Assembly (NCBI GenBank): GCA_022606135.1
Contig: JABYQN010000001.1
Coordinates: 3,782,001 to 3,846,000, forward strand
Length of the DNA: 64,000 nucleotides
Direction: 5' to 3'
DNA from: Fomes fomentarius
Lineage: Eukaryota; Basidiomycota; Agaricomycetes; Polyporales; Polyporaceae
Shown: positions 23,272 to 33,998 of the stretch, piece by piece
Numbering within the stretch: position 1 is the stretch's first letter
Layout of the letters: every line of letters begins with the position of its first letter
Notes under the pieces: model-generated
What the model saw: the letters and a program-made list of their open reading frames with translations, nothing else
What the model was told of the DNA's origin: nothing
The model's database searches: none
Position numbers and translations under genes: made by a program

Positions 23272-24138
23272 ATGCGTCCCCACCTTTCAAGTCTCGCTCT
23301 GTCAGTCATGCCGCTCTTCGGTTTGGTGGCATGTCATGGGTCTCTTCAAACGCTTGTCGCCAACGGCAAGAGCTACCAGGGAGACAATCCCACGAATCCC
23401 CAGAATTGTAAGCCCCCCTGTGAAGAATTGTAGCTCTGATGCAATGTGTTGATATGCATGCTTGTGCTAGTAACAACTCCCATCCGGCTCAGAGGCGATG
23501 AAGACGTGGGCCCCGTGCTAGTTGCCACCAATCCCGCCCTGCTGTGTGGCCTGAAGGCGGCTGTCGCAAAGGAGACTGCACTGGCCGATCCGGGGAGCGA
23601 ATTGAGCTTCAGTTGGAAATCAGGCGGTTTGGAGGGCGTACGTGCGCTCGTCTGGTCTTTGGTTCCCTACATGAGACGAGTATATTGATCGAGCATGGCA
23701 GAATTGGCCACATGAAGCCGGCCCTATGATGGCCTATATGACCGATTGCCAAGGACCGTGCACCGAGTCCCAACCAACCATGAACACTCCTTGGTTCATG
23801 ATTGACGAAGCCGGGCTCAAGCCAGGGACCGCTAACGATTGGGTTCAAAAGGACATCCGTAAGTTTTGCTTGCGTGCTCCTACTGAGCCAGGTTGATGAG
23901 ACGTCTCGTTTAGATGGTGGCTCGCCCTATAACCTCGTCCTTCCGAAAAACATCAAATCAAGCGAATACCTTCTCAGGATCGAGGTATGTACTATTGCGC
24001 GTTCCTCCTGATGCGGATACGTCGCTGACGCAACCTCGTCAGATCATCGCCCTACATCGCGCGTCTGAGAGAAACGGCGCAGAGTTCTATAGCCGGGTGG
24101 GGAGTCTCTGCGGCTCGGAGGATATCGTGGAGGTATGT
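23272..24138 (+). CDS. AA9-like polysaccharide monooxygenase, apparently truncated
   Basis: The signal peptide MRPHLSSLALSVMPLFGLVA is followed by Cys and then a candidate copper-binding histidine in CHGSLQTLVANGKSYQGDN. In-phase exons supply NPALLCGLKAAVAKETALA, the second histidine in GNWPHEAGPMMAYMTDCQG, then PWFMIDEAGLKPGTANDW, DGGSPYNLVLPKNIKSSEYL and RIEIIALHRASERNGAEFY. Compared with the family, the RHE motif reads RIE, the Gln before the axial Tyr is Glu, and after FY the usual PSC strand and FPG...DPG tail are missing. The exons splice, so it may still be transcribed, but the enzyme looks altered or dying. The 3' end is uncertain; beyond about 24138 the frame runs into the next gene. 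Confidence 0.66.
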
Positions 24139-24207
24139 GCGCCACTTGTCTTCCTCCAGTGTACTAGTCTACAGTTCACATCTGCCACATTGGATTACGA
24201 CGATATG

Positions 24208-25912
24208 CTCGCATTTAATTTGGAGGATATCCGGTCCTCGTACCCAACCTTTCTTCATTCTGAATCCCCACGTATGAATGAGCGCCGACGGTCTCACGCA
24301 CCCACTGTACCTGCGTCATCTAGCCGACCTTCCTCATTCTCTGCCGTCCCAACTGCGACTGATGATTCCTGGTGGCATAGGGATCATGCCCGAGAAATAC
24401 GCTCTATCGACCGGACTCTTCGCGACGTTCATGAGCGTCGGCAGCGCGTGGCGCAGCTGCTCGCAGACACAGAGAACACCTCTCGTCCATCGCCCGTTCC
24501 CGCTCGCCGGCCGGCTGTCGCCGTGGCTGCAGCTTCTGCGTCGAGCAGCTACTCGACTCTCCATGGGGCGTTGGACGACACCGCCATCAGGAGTCGTCCT
24601 CCTGCGTCTTCTTCCACGTTTCACCGCCGGACCTCCGCACGAGCTGCACCTGAAGAGCACCTGGACCGCCCCCGAGCAGAGTTGCCAGACTTGGCGCCGT
24701 ATCATGTTCGACGAGTTCATGAGGTCGGGTCCCGCGCGGAGGACGTCGACGCACGACGACGCCCTCGACCTGTCTCCGCTGCCACTGCCCTCTGACCTGT
24801 CTGTGCCGCAGCACGACATGTTCGCCACTAATCCCTATATGCAGCTTAAAGCTTGGAGGCTAATAGACGGGCTTGGTCATATGGGATCAGCGGCCTGCGC
24901 CACCGAGCCCGGGCGCATCGTGCCATTGCGATAGTGCCGTGCACGTGGCGGGGATGCGGAAGGCGGAAGAGCAGATGGAGAAGGAGGACGATGCCAGTGG
25001 ACTCCATATGTCTGAGACTGAGCCTGGGGCGGATCGCCCCACGGCGACCTCGCAGTTCGAAGCCCTGTCCGACGGATTATTCCCGGAGGCCATGCTAGAA
25101 GGGCCAAGTATGTGGGCACCTAGCCTTATAAGCACAGGGAGCGATCGGAATTACTCTCGGTTTGACTCGGTTTTTCCGAGAAACCGCAGGGAAGATGTGT
25201 CCGATGCAGAGACAGGGAGCCACAGTGGGAGCACGCGGTCGGAACCAATGCGCGAGCCTGAATCGCAGAGTCCTGCGGAACGTCTTCTGGACCTCATAGC
25301 TATAGGCAGGCCCGTTGCTGCGCCGTCAAGTGTGGGCTCCGGCACGGGGCCGAGTATGCATGCTCTCATCGTATAGGTCCCGCACCCTTCTCAGCCGGGA
25401 GCGCTCTCTCAGCAACCTGCGCGAAAACCTGCACCTCGACCGCCTCGACCGCGCCGACCGCGTTGACCGCCCTAATGAGGCATCCGTCGCCACGACCGCC
25501 GCACGCGCGGGGCTTTCTGGCGTTACCACACTTGGACCACAGTTGGACGTCTGGATCAATGTCGACGTCGGCGGCTGGCAGGAGGAGATATATCAGATGT
25601 GCAGACAACATGTGGACTCCCTGGCTTAGGTGGATCCCGCAGGAGAACAAGGAGGGGGAGGGCTCCAAAGAGAGTATTCGGCAGAGCCATCATCCGTGGC
25701 TCCATCGCAGACTCCTACAATTTGGCGGCACCACCCTCGAATGGAATGATGTCGCGATGTACAAGAAAAGTCTCCAGGCCTGGAACGCGCAGCGACATGT
25801 CGCTTCCGAACGAAAGTATGAAAATCTCCCGGTCGGATGGATCGCTTGCTATATAGTCGCACGCCGCCACATAGATTCAGTGTCGGGTGTTGCCAGTGAG
25901 GTACCACATTAA
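24208..25912 (+). CDS. Hypothetical protein, exon structure unresolved
   Basis: A start at 24208 (MLAFNLEDIRSSYPTF) opens a serine/proline-rich protein with one clearly helical segment (HAREIRSIDRTLRDVHERRQ). Downstream, high GC leaves more than one frame open. Plausible later exons include FDEFMRSGPARRTSTHDDAL, SETEPGADRPTATSQFEALS and SRERSLSNLRENLHLDRLD, then a stretch ending in GWIACYIVARRHIDSVS near 25.9 kb. I could not settle the splice sites, so the span is approximate and the 3' part could belong to another gene. No domain recognised. Confidence 0.4.
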
Positions 25913-26222
25913 TATTGCGGAAGCTTGATTGCGAACGAAGTGAAACTGTACATGTAAATACGTCAACAGCGATGCGATACAGTAGTTGTGATGACGAGGA
26001 ATGTAGGGGGATCGCAATAGGATAAGCCAAAGCAGCGTGCGCCGCCGCGTAGTAAGGCATAGGCAAGACAAGCATGTGGGCAGCGTGGTTTGACGGCATG
26101 GGAATGTGAGGGTGTCGCAGGATGTGAGGTGTAAACGGAGAGGCGTGATGAAGCACGATGACAATGAGCATTAAGTAAGAATCATGCAAGAGTAAGGGCA
26201 ATTGCCAAGACAGATGAAATCA
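25913..26222. other. Intergenic, no feature seen
   Basis: About 300 bases between the ends of convergent genes. No supported feature. Confidence 0.4.
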
Positions 26223-27440
26223 TTATGCACAGCGGGCTGGGCCAATAGCTCGCACTACTGGATCTTTGTGGCCCTTCTCTGGTAGCCCCGCGAGCGAGTC
26301 GATTCTGCTGCTCGGTCGTGTGACTAAAGTGTCGCTATCCACAATTTTGTCTTTGTGTGCCGTGCGTTGCGCCACCTTGGCAGCTTTCACGGCTGATATC
26401 ATCTTGCCCTCGTCTTCCGTTGTAGATGACGTGTCATTGACGGCAGAAGGACTGGCCCTTACTCGATAGGCTGGGGTAGGGGAGGTCGGGATGGACACAA
26501 CACGGTCTGCACGTCTGGATGCAACACGCTCAGCCCGTGCCTGCGCCCCGGGGAAGAGGAGTGTCGGGACGCATGCTTGGGACGGGGAGTATTCGGGGTG
26601 CCATACTGGCAGTCGTGCGCGTGCCTCGTTGTCGGCGGCGATGTGCTCGGGAACGTAGTGCGGGTTCGAGACCTCCGCCTTGACACCACGGAACAACACG
26701 CTGATGGTTGGGCGTTCGACCATTTTGGGTGGTGGTGTGCGCGGCTCCCGGAGACTCCAATCTTCGGAGACATGGATGATAGTGTTCGCAGGTGGCTCGA
26801 GGAAGGGGTTGTTAGGAGAGTCACGCTCGGGAAGACCCCGCCTGTTGCCCGATTCAGTGCGAGGAGGGGTGGCTGGCCGAGGAACGAATACGGGTGCACG
26901 GCGGGATGGGGGTGGGGATAACAAACCGGTATGACCGCGTCGTGAGAGATGGGTTGCCGGAGGGGGGGAAGACGATGGGAGACGAATACGAGAGCGGGGT
27001 GAATGTCGAGTAGGTGCTCTGTTCTTGACCACTTTGAGCTGACTAGTGCTCGCCACCGTAGTCGACGAGCCCTGCGACGTCCCCAACCAGAACTCGTCTT
27101 CTACGCAGTCTTGCGCGGATCCCTCGGGCGAATGAGAAGACATCTTCCGCTTGTTGTAGCCAATAGCTACCGCACCGTCCTGGCTCGACTGTCCTTCCTC
27201 CTCCTTGTCTGGCTCCAGAGCTGGAACATCGTACTCGTCTTCGTCCTCGGATGAGGAGTCAGTTACGCGCGACCGCGAGCGTCGCTTGCGCTTGTGTCTA
27301 CTCTGAGGTGGCGATGGCGGGAGGATCGGCACAACCGATGCTGAACGAACGGTGTGCGGTTTCTTTGCCAACGTAGACCCTCCATGAGCGTACGGAAGAC
27401 GGCCGGGGGCTGGTCTGATCGCCGCTCGTACTCTGGGCAT
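26223..27440 (-). CDS. Hypothetical disordered protein, divergent to ALDH gene
   Basis: The minus strand encodes about 400 residues rich in Ser, Pro, Arg and acidic patches. Examples are SRHKRKRRSRSRVTDSSSED, then EDEYDVPALEPDKEEEG. A more conserved-looking patch near the middle reads MVERPTISVLFRGVKAEVSN and HYVPEHIAADNEARARLPVW. An upstream exon is likely: the bases just beyond 27440 encode KIGEVIIDDGIGQVDLARVA in an open frame joined by a GTTAGT...CCCAG intron, reaching almost to the ALDH start codon. The true N-terminus is therefore uncertain and may overlap the ALDH 5' region. A decayed copy lies at 33.2-34.0 kb in inverted orientation, where the same upstream block is longer. Family unknown. 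Confidence 0.62.
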   Translation of the reverse strand: MPRVRAAIRPAPGRLPYAHGGSTLAKKPHTVRSASVVPILPPSPPQSRHKRKRRSRSRVTDSSSEDEDEYDVPALEPDKEEEGQSSQDGAVAIGYNKRKMSSHSPEGSAQDCVEDEFWLGTSQGSSTTVASTSQLKVVKNRAPTRHSPRSRIRLPSSSPPPATHLSRRGHTGLLSPPPSRRAPVFVPRPATPPRTESGNRRGLPERDSPNNPFLEPPANTIIHVSEDWSLREPRTPPPKMVERPTISVLFRGVKAEVSNPHYVPEHIAADNEARARLPVWHPEYSPSQACVPTLLFPGAQARAERVASRRADRVVSIPTSPTPAYRVRASPSAVNDTSSTTEDEGKMISAVKAAKVAQRTAHKDKIVDSDTLVTRPSSRIDSLAGLPEKGHKDPVVRAIGPARCA

Positions 27441-29546
27441 GGAGGAGAGAGTCGTTGAGATTCAGAACAGCTCGAAGTTAACGTGCCAGCACTAACTTTC
27501 AACTTGACGCCCAGATCCCTGAAAGCCACGCGAGCGAGATCTACTTGTCCGATCCCATCGTCGATAATGACTTCACCAATCTTGGCCTCCTCCTCCTTCT
27601 CCTCCTCCTCGCCCTCGTCTGATTCAGAATGTCTCTCAACCCAGCTGGAACAATCATTCAGCTCGAAGGTGACGCACAGTCGCAAACCACCCTCGTTCCG
27701 CACAACCAGCAGCCGCTCGTGGTCCGCACCTACCCGTTGGAGACTCAACTAAACAAAGCCATCGAGCGTGCGGCCGCTGCTCAGGAGAAATGGGAACGCA
27801 CGCCTCTGCAACAGCGTATTGCAATTGGCCATAAATTTATTGTGCGTGGGCCTCGTATTGAACAGTCGAAAGAAAAGTGTTCACTCGCCGTGACCGAGTG
27901 TAGGAAGAATTTGAGAAGATGCGCGAGGAGATTCCTTTGGAACTTACGCTCCAAATGGGCAGGTATGTGACTCGTCTCATATTTATGCGCATTGCACTCA
28001 AACATCGTGCAGACCCGTGTCACAGGGTGCCGGTGAAGTCCGGGGCACAGTTGATCGTGCAAAGTACATGCTCTCCATCGCCCCGAAAGCACTCGCGGAC
28101 GTGTCGCTCGTTGACACAGACAAGCCTGGCTTCAAGCGATACATCAAACGCACTCCGTTGGGCGTTGTATTGGTCATCGCACCTTGGAAGTACGTACCGA
28201 GTCTCTCTCGTTCTCCTTCGTGGGCTTACCATGACTTTGTGCATCAGTTATCCTTATCTCGTCATGGTCAATTCCGTTCTTCCCGCGCTCATTGCAGGCA
28301 ATTCTGTCGTCCTCAAACCATCCCCACAAACGCCACTCGCGGCGGAGCGATTCGCGCTCGCCTTCCACAACGCTGGCGTGCCCAAGGATGCGCTCCAGGT
28401 TATTCACCTCAGTCCGGAGCTTACAACGAAGGCCGTCCAGAACCCTCTTGTCGACTTCGTGGCGTTCACAGGTAGTGTGGCGGGAGGTCGTGCCGTCGAT
28501 ATTGCGGCAGCGCAAGCTCCAGGGTTCAAGGGCGTCGGTCTCGAGGTAAGAATCGTCATTGTTGTTGCTGGGCCATCGGCTAATACGTGCGTAGCTCGGA
28601 GGAAAAGACCCCGCCTACGTGCGTGAAGACGTAGACCTAGATTATACAGTACCGGAGCTTGTTGACGGTACATTCTTTCCTACCAATGTCTGTACACCAA
28701 GAATGACTTATCGTATCAGGTGCCTTCTTCAACTCCGGGCAGAGTTGCTGTGCCATCGAGGTATCATTCGCGTTATCGATAGGTAGAGCCCATCTTGATC
28801 CATCGCGACCTTCAGCGTATCTATGTTCACGAGTCGATCTATGACGAGTTTGTGAAGCGGTTCGTGGAGCTCACAAAGGTGCACCTCCCTTGATCTCCCT
28901 TGATAGACGCTCCTCTCAACGTGCTCACCATTTCAGAAATACCGGCTTGGAGACCCGACGGAACCCGAATACAATCTTGGGCCTGTGTGCAGTGTGGCAA
29001 GCGCGGAGAGGATACGCAAACAAGTTGCCGCAGCGGGTAAGAATCTTCCTTGAAGCGTTGCAATAACGGCTAACACGTCTCTTCGCACAGTGGCGGCTGG
29101 CGCAAAGGCGTTGATCCCGGAAGATCTCTTCCCTGCTGCCCAATCGTGCGTGGATGTGTCATGACCGCGTTCTGAACATTGTTGATATCTGCTCCCTTAG
29201 TGGTACTGCCTTCGTTGCACCACAGGTGTTGGTCGATGTTGACCACAGTGAGTCCCAGTATCTGTGTCTCGCGCTCACAACGACGGCTGAGCATCATATG
29301 TTCGTGAGCCATGGAGGTCATGAAGGTTCGTCATCATGCACTCCGTGTCCCAGTCATCATTCCTAATCTGTTTCCATATGATAGGAAGAGACATTCGGGC
29401 CTGTCATCGGCATCCAGAAAGTCGCCTCAGACGTGGAAGCGATCGCACTCATGAATGACTCGCCGTACGGTCTCACCGCGTCGGTATGGACGAACGCTGA
29501 GAAGAACCCCGAGTCGCAGGAGGCGTTCCTTCACATTGTCGACGAG
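26388..29546. repeat. Left arm of inverted duplication around the SDR gene
   Basis: This arm contains most of the disordered-protein gene and the ALDH gene up to the bases CACATTGTCGACGAG near its 3' end. The same sequence is found in reverse complement at 31371-33998. The arm carries the intact versions and is about 530 bases longer than the other arm because of deletions there. Confidence 0.85.
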
Positions 29547-29711
29547 CTGCAGACTGGCACTGTGTTCTTGAACCGCTGCGACTACCTCGACCCTGCGCTC
29601 GCGTGGACGGGCGTGAAGAACAGTGGCCGGGGCGTTAGTCTGAGTGTGTTTGGGTACGATCAACTGACGAGGGCGAAGTCGGTGCATATGAAGATCAAGA
29701 CGTCGCAGTAG
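27629..29711 (+). CDS. Aldehyde dehydrogenase family protein
   Basis: This NAD(P)-dependent enzyme oxidises aldehydes to acids. It starts at MSLNPAGTIIQLEGDA and is split by about ten short introns that I could mostly read through. Domain blocks in order are RTPLGVVLVIAPWK (coenzyme fold), NSVLPALIAGNSVVLKPSPQ, VAFTGSVAGGRAVDI, the catalytic glutamate in LELGGKDPAYV, the catalytic cysteine in [53 protein letters not shown], and the C-terminal VFLNRCDYLDPALAWTGVKN. The catalytic residues I looked for are all present, so it should be active. Its natural aldehyde cannot be told from sequence. It stands divergent to a disordered-protein gene and convergent to the SDR gene. A broken copy lies about 4 kb away. 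Confidence 0.9.
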
Positions 29712-29934
29712 AGTGTCCGCTGGGAATTGCTTTGAGGATTGATTTCGGAGAGGAAGCATGACGGAATACATTGTGTGAGAAAGGTCGTATCACTTGTATC
29801 AGTAGAATGTGAGTCCCCGCTACTTCGCCCATATTCGTCCTAGTTTGACGCGCTCTTCGTATTCCAGACTGTGTAACAAAACACATACATCGTCCCATTC
29901 TGTGTTATGCGCCCTGTGCAGCGTGCTTATCTTT

Positions 29935-31172
29935 CTATAGCCACTGCTGGCTGCCGAAGTGCGAGACAAATGCGCCAGACTCCTTGGGTCCGACCTTGTC
30001 AATCACTTCGCGTACCAGGCGGACAGACGTCTCAGGCGTGAGTGGCACTCCCTCCCAGGCAGGGTAGAGCCTCTTGAATTTCTCCACCATCCGCAAAAAT
30101 CCTTCCACATCCTCAGGCGTCGCTATCGGTGGCCGTCGTCAGCGTCGTGCCCAGAGAGAAAGAGAGAAAGGTGAGAGAGAACAGGCAAAGAGGAGGGCAC
30201 TCACGCGGCTTCTCGGCGGTGTTGACGACCCCAGGGCTGATCGCGAGGAAGACGAAACCCTCGTCGGCGAGCGCGGTGGCGTATTCTGCGACGAGGACGT
30301 TCAGCGCGCCCTTCGCGATCGCGTACTGCGGGTTGTTCGTGAACCCGGTGCCCCGGACAAAGTCGGGGTCGGCGAGCCCGGTCGAGAGCGTGATGACCTT
30401 CTTGACCGACCCGGCGCGGAGGAGGGGCAGGAAGGCGTTGATCATGTGGGCGACGCCAGCGACGTTGGTGCGGAACTGCATGTCCGGCGGGGTGAGATGT
30501 GGGAATCAGACCTTGAGAGGTAAATGTGGGTGGGGACGTACGGAGAGCACCAGCTGGTCCTCGAGCGTCTTCTCGTCAGGGCTGGGTAGGCATAATTATG
30601 AGAGTGAGTTGTTAGTGAGTTGTTGTCAACGTCAATGAAAGACGAGCTTCGCTCACAACTCTGTGATCTGCGACTTGGCGTGCTCTCCATCGACGAAGAC
30701 GGCGTTGTTGATCAGGTAGTCGAGCGACCCGCCGGTCACTTTCGCTACTTCGGCCGCGGCGGCCTGCGGTAGTCAGAAGTAGAGGATCATCAGCAAACTT
30801 AGATTTGTGAGTGGGACATGCAGAGTTGTCACCTTTATGGATCCGACATCGCTCAGGTCCGCCTTGACGATGTGTACGTTTGAGGAAGACTTCGCGAGCT
30901 CGTTGAGCTTCGAGGCGCCTTGAGGATTGCGAACCGCCGCGAAGACGGCATTCGCTTTGTCCTGGCTCTGTGTAGCAGTAGCCAGTCGGGGAGATTGTTA
31001 GTCGAGTGCTGTAGGTCCCGTGCGTCCCATGGAGGACGTACCAGTTGGCGGACGAATTCGAACTGGATTGATCAGCCTCGGTCAGTACTGTAGCCACGAG
31101 CTAGGTAGACGATGTGCTCAGTATGCGTACCCCAAGACCGCGCGAAGCTCCGGTGACCACGTAGGAAGGCAT
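29935..31172 (-). CDS. Short-chain dehydrogenase/reductase (SDR)
   Basis: This NAD(P)-dependent oxidoreductase has the classical SDR layout. The first exon reads MPSYVVTGASRGLG, giving the glycine-rich dinucleotide motif. After short introns come FEFVRQL, KANAVFAAVRNPQGASKLNE, the acidic DLSDVGS, LDYLINNAVFVDGEHAKS (the NNA motif), VKKVITLSTGLADP with the active-site serine, and the YxxxK pair in NPQYAIAKGALNVLVAEYA. The C-terminus reads FVSHFGSQQWL and stops at 29935. About 270 residues is normal. It lies at the centre of a locus that was duplicated as an inverted repeat but is itself single copy here. The substrate is unknown; proximity to an ALDH is suggestive only. Confidence 0.88.
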
Positions 31173-31370
31173 GGTGCGATACGATGGCGGGGAGTGGTGG
31201 CAATGCTGATATGAGCCAGTGATACTGACAGGAGGGCAAGTTAGTCCATCATATATACTCCCAACGCCCCTCCCAAGTCGAACAGACTGGTCCGTCGTCG
31301 ACTCCTCGCCACAGGGAGAATGCGCTCAACCACAATGCATAACCACGCAGACCTGCCACCCTAGGAAAGT

Positions 31371-33148
31371 CTCGTCGACAATGTGAAGGAACGCCTCCTG
31401 CGACTCGGGGTTCTTCTCAGCGTTCGTCCATACCGACGCGGTGAGACCGTAGGGCGAGTCATTCATGAGTGCGATCGCTTCCACGTCTGAGGCGACTTTC
31501 TGGATGCCGATGACAGGCCCGAATGTCTCTTCCTATCATATGGAAACAAATTAGGAATGATGACTGGGACACGGGGTGCATGATGACGAACCTTCATGAC
31601 CTCCATGGCTCACGAACATATGATGCTCAGCCGTCGTTGTGAGCGCGAGACACAGATACTGGGACTCACTGTGGTCAACATCGACCAACACCTGTGGTGC
31701 AACGAAGGCAGTACCACTAAGGGAGCAGATATCAACAATGTTCAGAACGCGGTCATGACACATCCACGCACGATTGGGCAGCAGGGAAGAGATCTTCCGG
31801 GATCAACGCCTTTGCGCCAGCCGCCACTGTGCGAAGAGACGTGTTAGCCGTTATTGCAACGCTTCAAGGAAGATTCTTACCCGCTGCGGCAACTTGTTTG
31901 CGTATCCTCTCCGCGCTTGCCACACTGCACACAGGCCCAAGATTGTATTCGGGTTCCGTCGGGTCTCCAAGCCGGTATTTCTGAAATGGTGAGCACGTTG
32001 AGAGGAGCGTCTATCAAGGGAGATCAAGGGAGGTGCACCTTAGTGAGCTCCACGAACCGCTTCACGAACTCGTCATAGATCGACTTGTGAACATAGATAC
32101 GCTGAAGGTCGCGATGGATCAAGATGGGCTCTACCTATTGATAACGCGAATGATACCTCGATGGCACAGCAACTCTGCCCGGAGTTAAAGAAGGCACCTG
32201 ATACGATGTCATTCTTGGTGTACAGACATCAGATGAGACCGACGCCCTTGAACCCTGGAGCTTGCGCTGCCGCAATATCGACGGCACGACCTCCCGCCAC
32301 ACTACCTGTGAACGCCACGAAGTCGACAAGAGGGTTCTGGACGGCCTTCGTTGTAAGCTCCGGACTGAGGTGAATAACCTGGAGCGCATCCTTGGGCACG
32401 CCAGCGTTGTGGAAGGCGAGCGCGAATCGCTCCGCCGCGAGTGGCGTTTGTGGGGATGGTTTGAGGACGACAGAATTGCCTGCAATGAGCGCGGGAAGAA
32501 CGGAATTGACCATGACGAGATAAGGATAACTGATGCACAAAGTCATGGTAAGCCCACGAAGGAGAACGAGAGAGACTCGGTACGTACTTCCAAGGTGCGA
32601 TGACCAATACAACGCCCAACGGAGTGCGTTTGATGTATCGCTTGAAGCCAGGCTTGTCTGTGTCAACGAGCGACACGTCCGCGAGTGCTTTCGGGGCGAT
32701 GGAGAGCATGTACTTTGCACGATCAACTGTGCCCCGGACTTCACCAACACCCTGTGACACGGGTCTGCACGATATTTGAGTGCAATGCGCATAAAAATGA
32801 GACGAGTCACATACCTGCCCATTTGGAGCGTAAGTTCCAAAGGAATCTCCTCGCGCATCTTCTCAAATTCTTCCTACACTCGGTCACGGCGAGTGAACAC
32901 TTTGCTTTCGAGTGTTCAATACGAGGCCCACGCACAATAAATTTATGGCCAATTGCAATACGCTGTTGCAGAGGCGTGCGTTCCCATTTCTCCTGAGCAG
33001 TGGCCGCACGCTCGATGGCTTTGTTTAGTTGAGTCTCCAACGGGTAGGTGCGGACCACTAGCGGCTGCTGATTGTGCCGAACAGGGGTGGTTTGCGACTG
33101 TGCGTCACCTTCGAGCTGAATGATTGTTCCACCTGGGTTCAAAGACAT
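31371..33148 (-). pseudogene. Inverted ALDH copy, inactivated
   Basis: It runs from MSLNPGGTIIQLEGDA at 33148 and keeps the intron pattern of the intact ALDH at 27.6-29.7 kb. Between FKGVGL and the next intron about 140 bases are missing, removing the catalytic-glutamate exon (ELGGKDPAYV) and its splice sites. It also stops short at 31371, inside the last exon, losing the C-terminal block that follows HIVDE. Point differences from the intact copy are modest, so the duplication is not ancient. It cannot encode an active enzyme. Confidence 0.88.
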
Positions 33149-33171
33149 GCGAATAAGACGAGGGCGAGGAG

Positions 33172-33998
33172 GAGAAGGGGAAGGAGGAGGCCAAGATTGG
33201 TGAAGACATTATCGACGATGGGATTGGACAAGTAAATCTCGCTTGCGTGGCTCTCGATCAAGATCTTCAAGCCAAGTATCTGGGCGTCGACTTGAAAGCT
33301 GTTCTCAACCTCCTCCATGCCCCGGCCGTCTTCCGTACGCTCATGGAGGGTCTACGTTGGCAAAGAAACCGCACACCGTTCGCTCAGAATCGGCTGTGCC
33401 GATCCTCCCGCCATCGCCACCTCAGAGTAGACACAAGCTTAAGCGCATGCGACGCTCGCGGTCGCGCGTAACTGACTCCTCATCCGAGGACGAAGACGAG
33501 TACGATGTTCCAGCTCTGGAGCCAGGCAAGGGGGAGGAAGGACAGTTGAGCCAGGACGGTGCGGTAGCTATTGGCTACAACAAGTGGAAGATGTCTTCTC
33601 ATTCGCCCGAGGGATCCGCGCAAGACTGCGTAGAAGACGAGTTCTAGTTGGGGACGTCGCAGGGCTCATCGACCACTGTGGCGAGCACTAGTAAGCCCAA
33701 AGTGGTCAAGAACAGAGCACCTACTCGACATCCACCCGCTGACGTACTCGTATCCCATTGTCTTCCCCAGTCTAGCACCCCAAGTACTCCCCGTCCCGTC
33801 AAATGCATGTGTCCCAATACTCCTCTTTCCCGAGGTACGGGTACGGGCACCTGAGCGTGTTGCATCCAGACGTGCAGATCGTGTTGTGTCCATCCCGACT
33901 TCCCCTACCCCAACCTCTCGAGTAGGGGCCAGTTCTTCTGCCGTCAAGGACACGTCGTCAACAATGGAAGACGAGGCCGAGATGTTATCAGCCGTTAT
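33172..33998 (+). pseudogene. Inverted copy of disordered-protein gene, inactivated
   Basis: This is the counterpart of the minus-strand gene at 26.2-27.4 kb. SSEDEDEYDVPALEPGKGEE and IGYNKWKMSSHSPEGSAQD are clearly shared. The Trp codon after CVEDEF has become TAG. A large central block is deleted, so the copy jumps to a remnant ending near EMLSAVIG. Its 5' end keeps KIGEDIIDDGIGQVNLACVA followed by LDQDLQAKYLGVDLKAV, a stretch partly missing from the intact copy. Confidence 0.8.

Larger units (their letters stand above)
31371..33998. repeat. Right arm of inverted duplication around the SDR gene
   Basis: This is the reverse-complement copy of 26388-29546, recognisable across the ALDH copy and the disordered-protein copy. 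It carries point changes, a deletion of about 140 bases in the ALDH part and a large loss in the disordered-protein part. Confidence 0.85.

Noticed and set aside
30129..30638. Plus-strand frame within the SDR gene
   Set aside because: Antisense shadow; the minus-strand SDR has canonical TGxxxGxG and YxxxK motifs.
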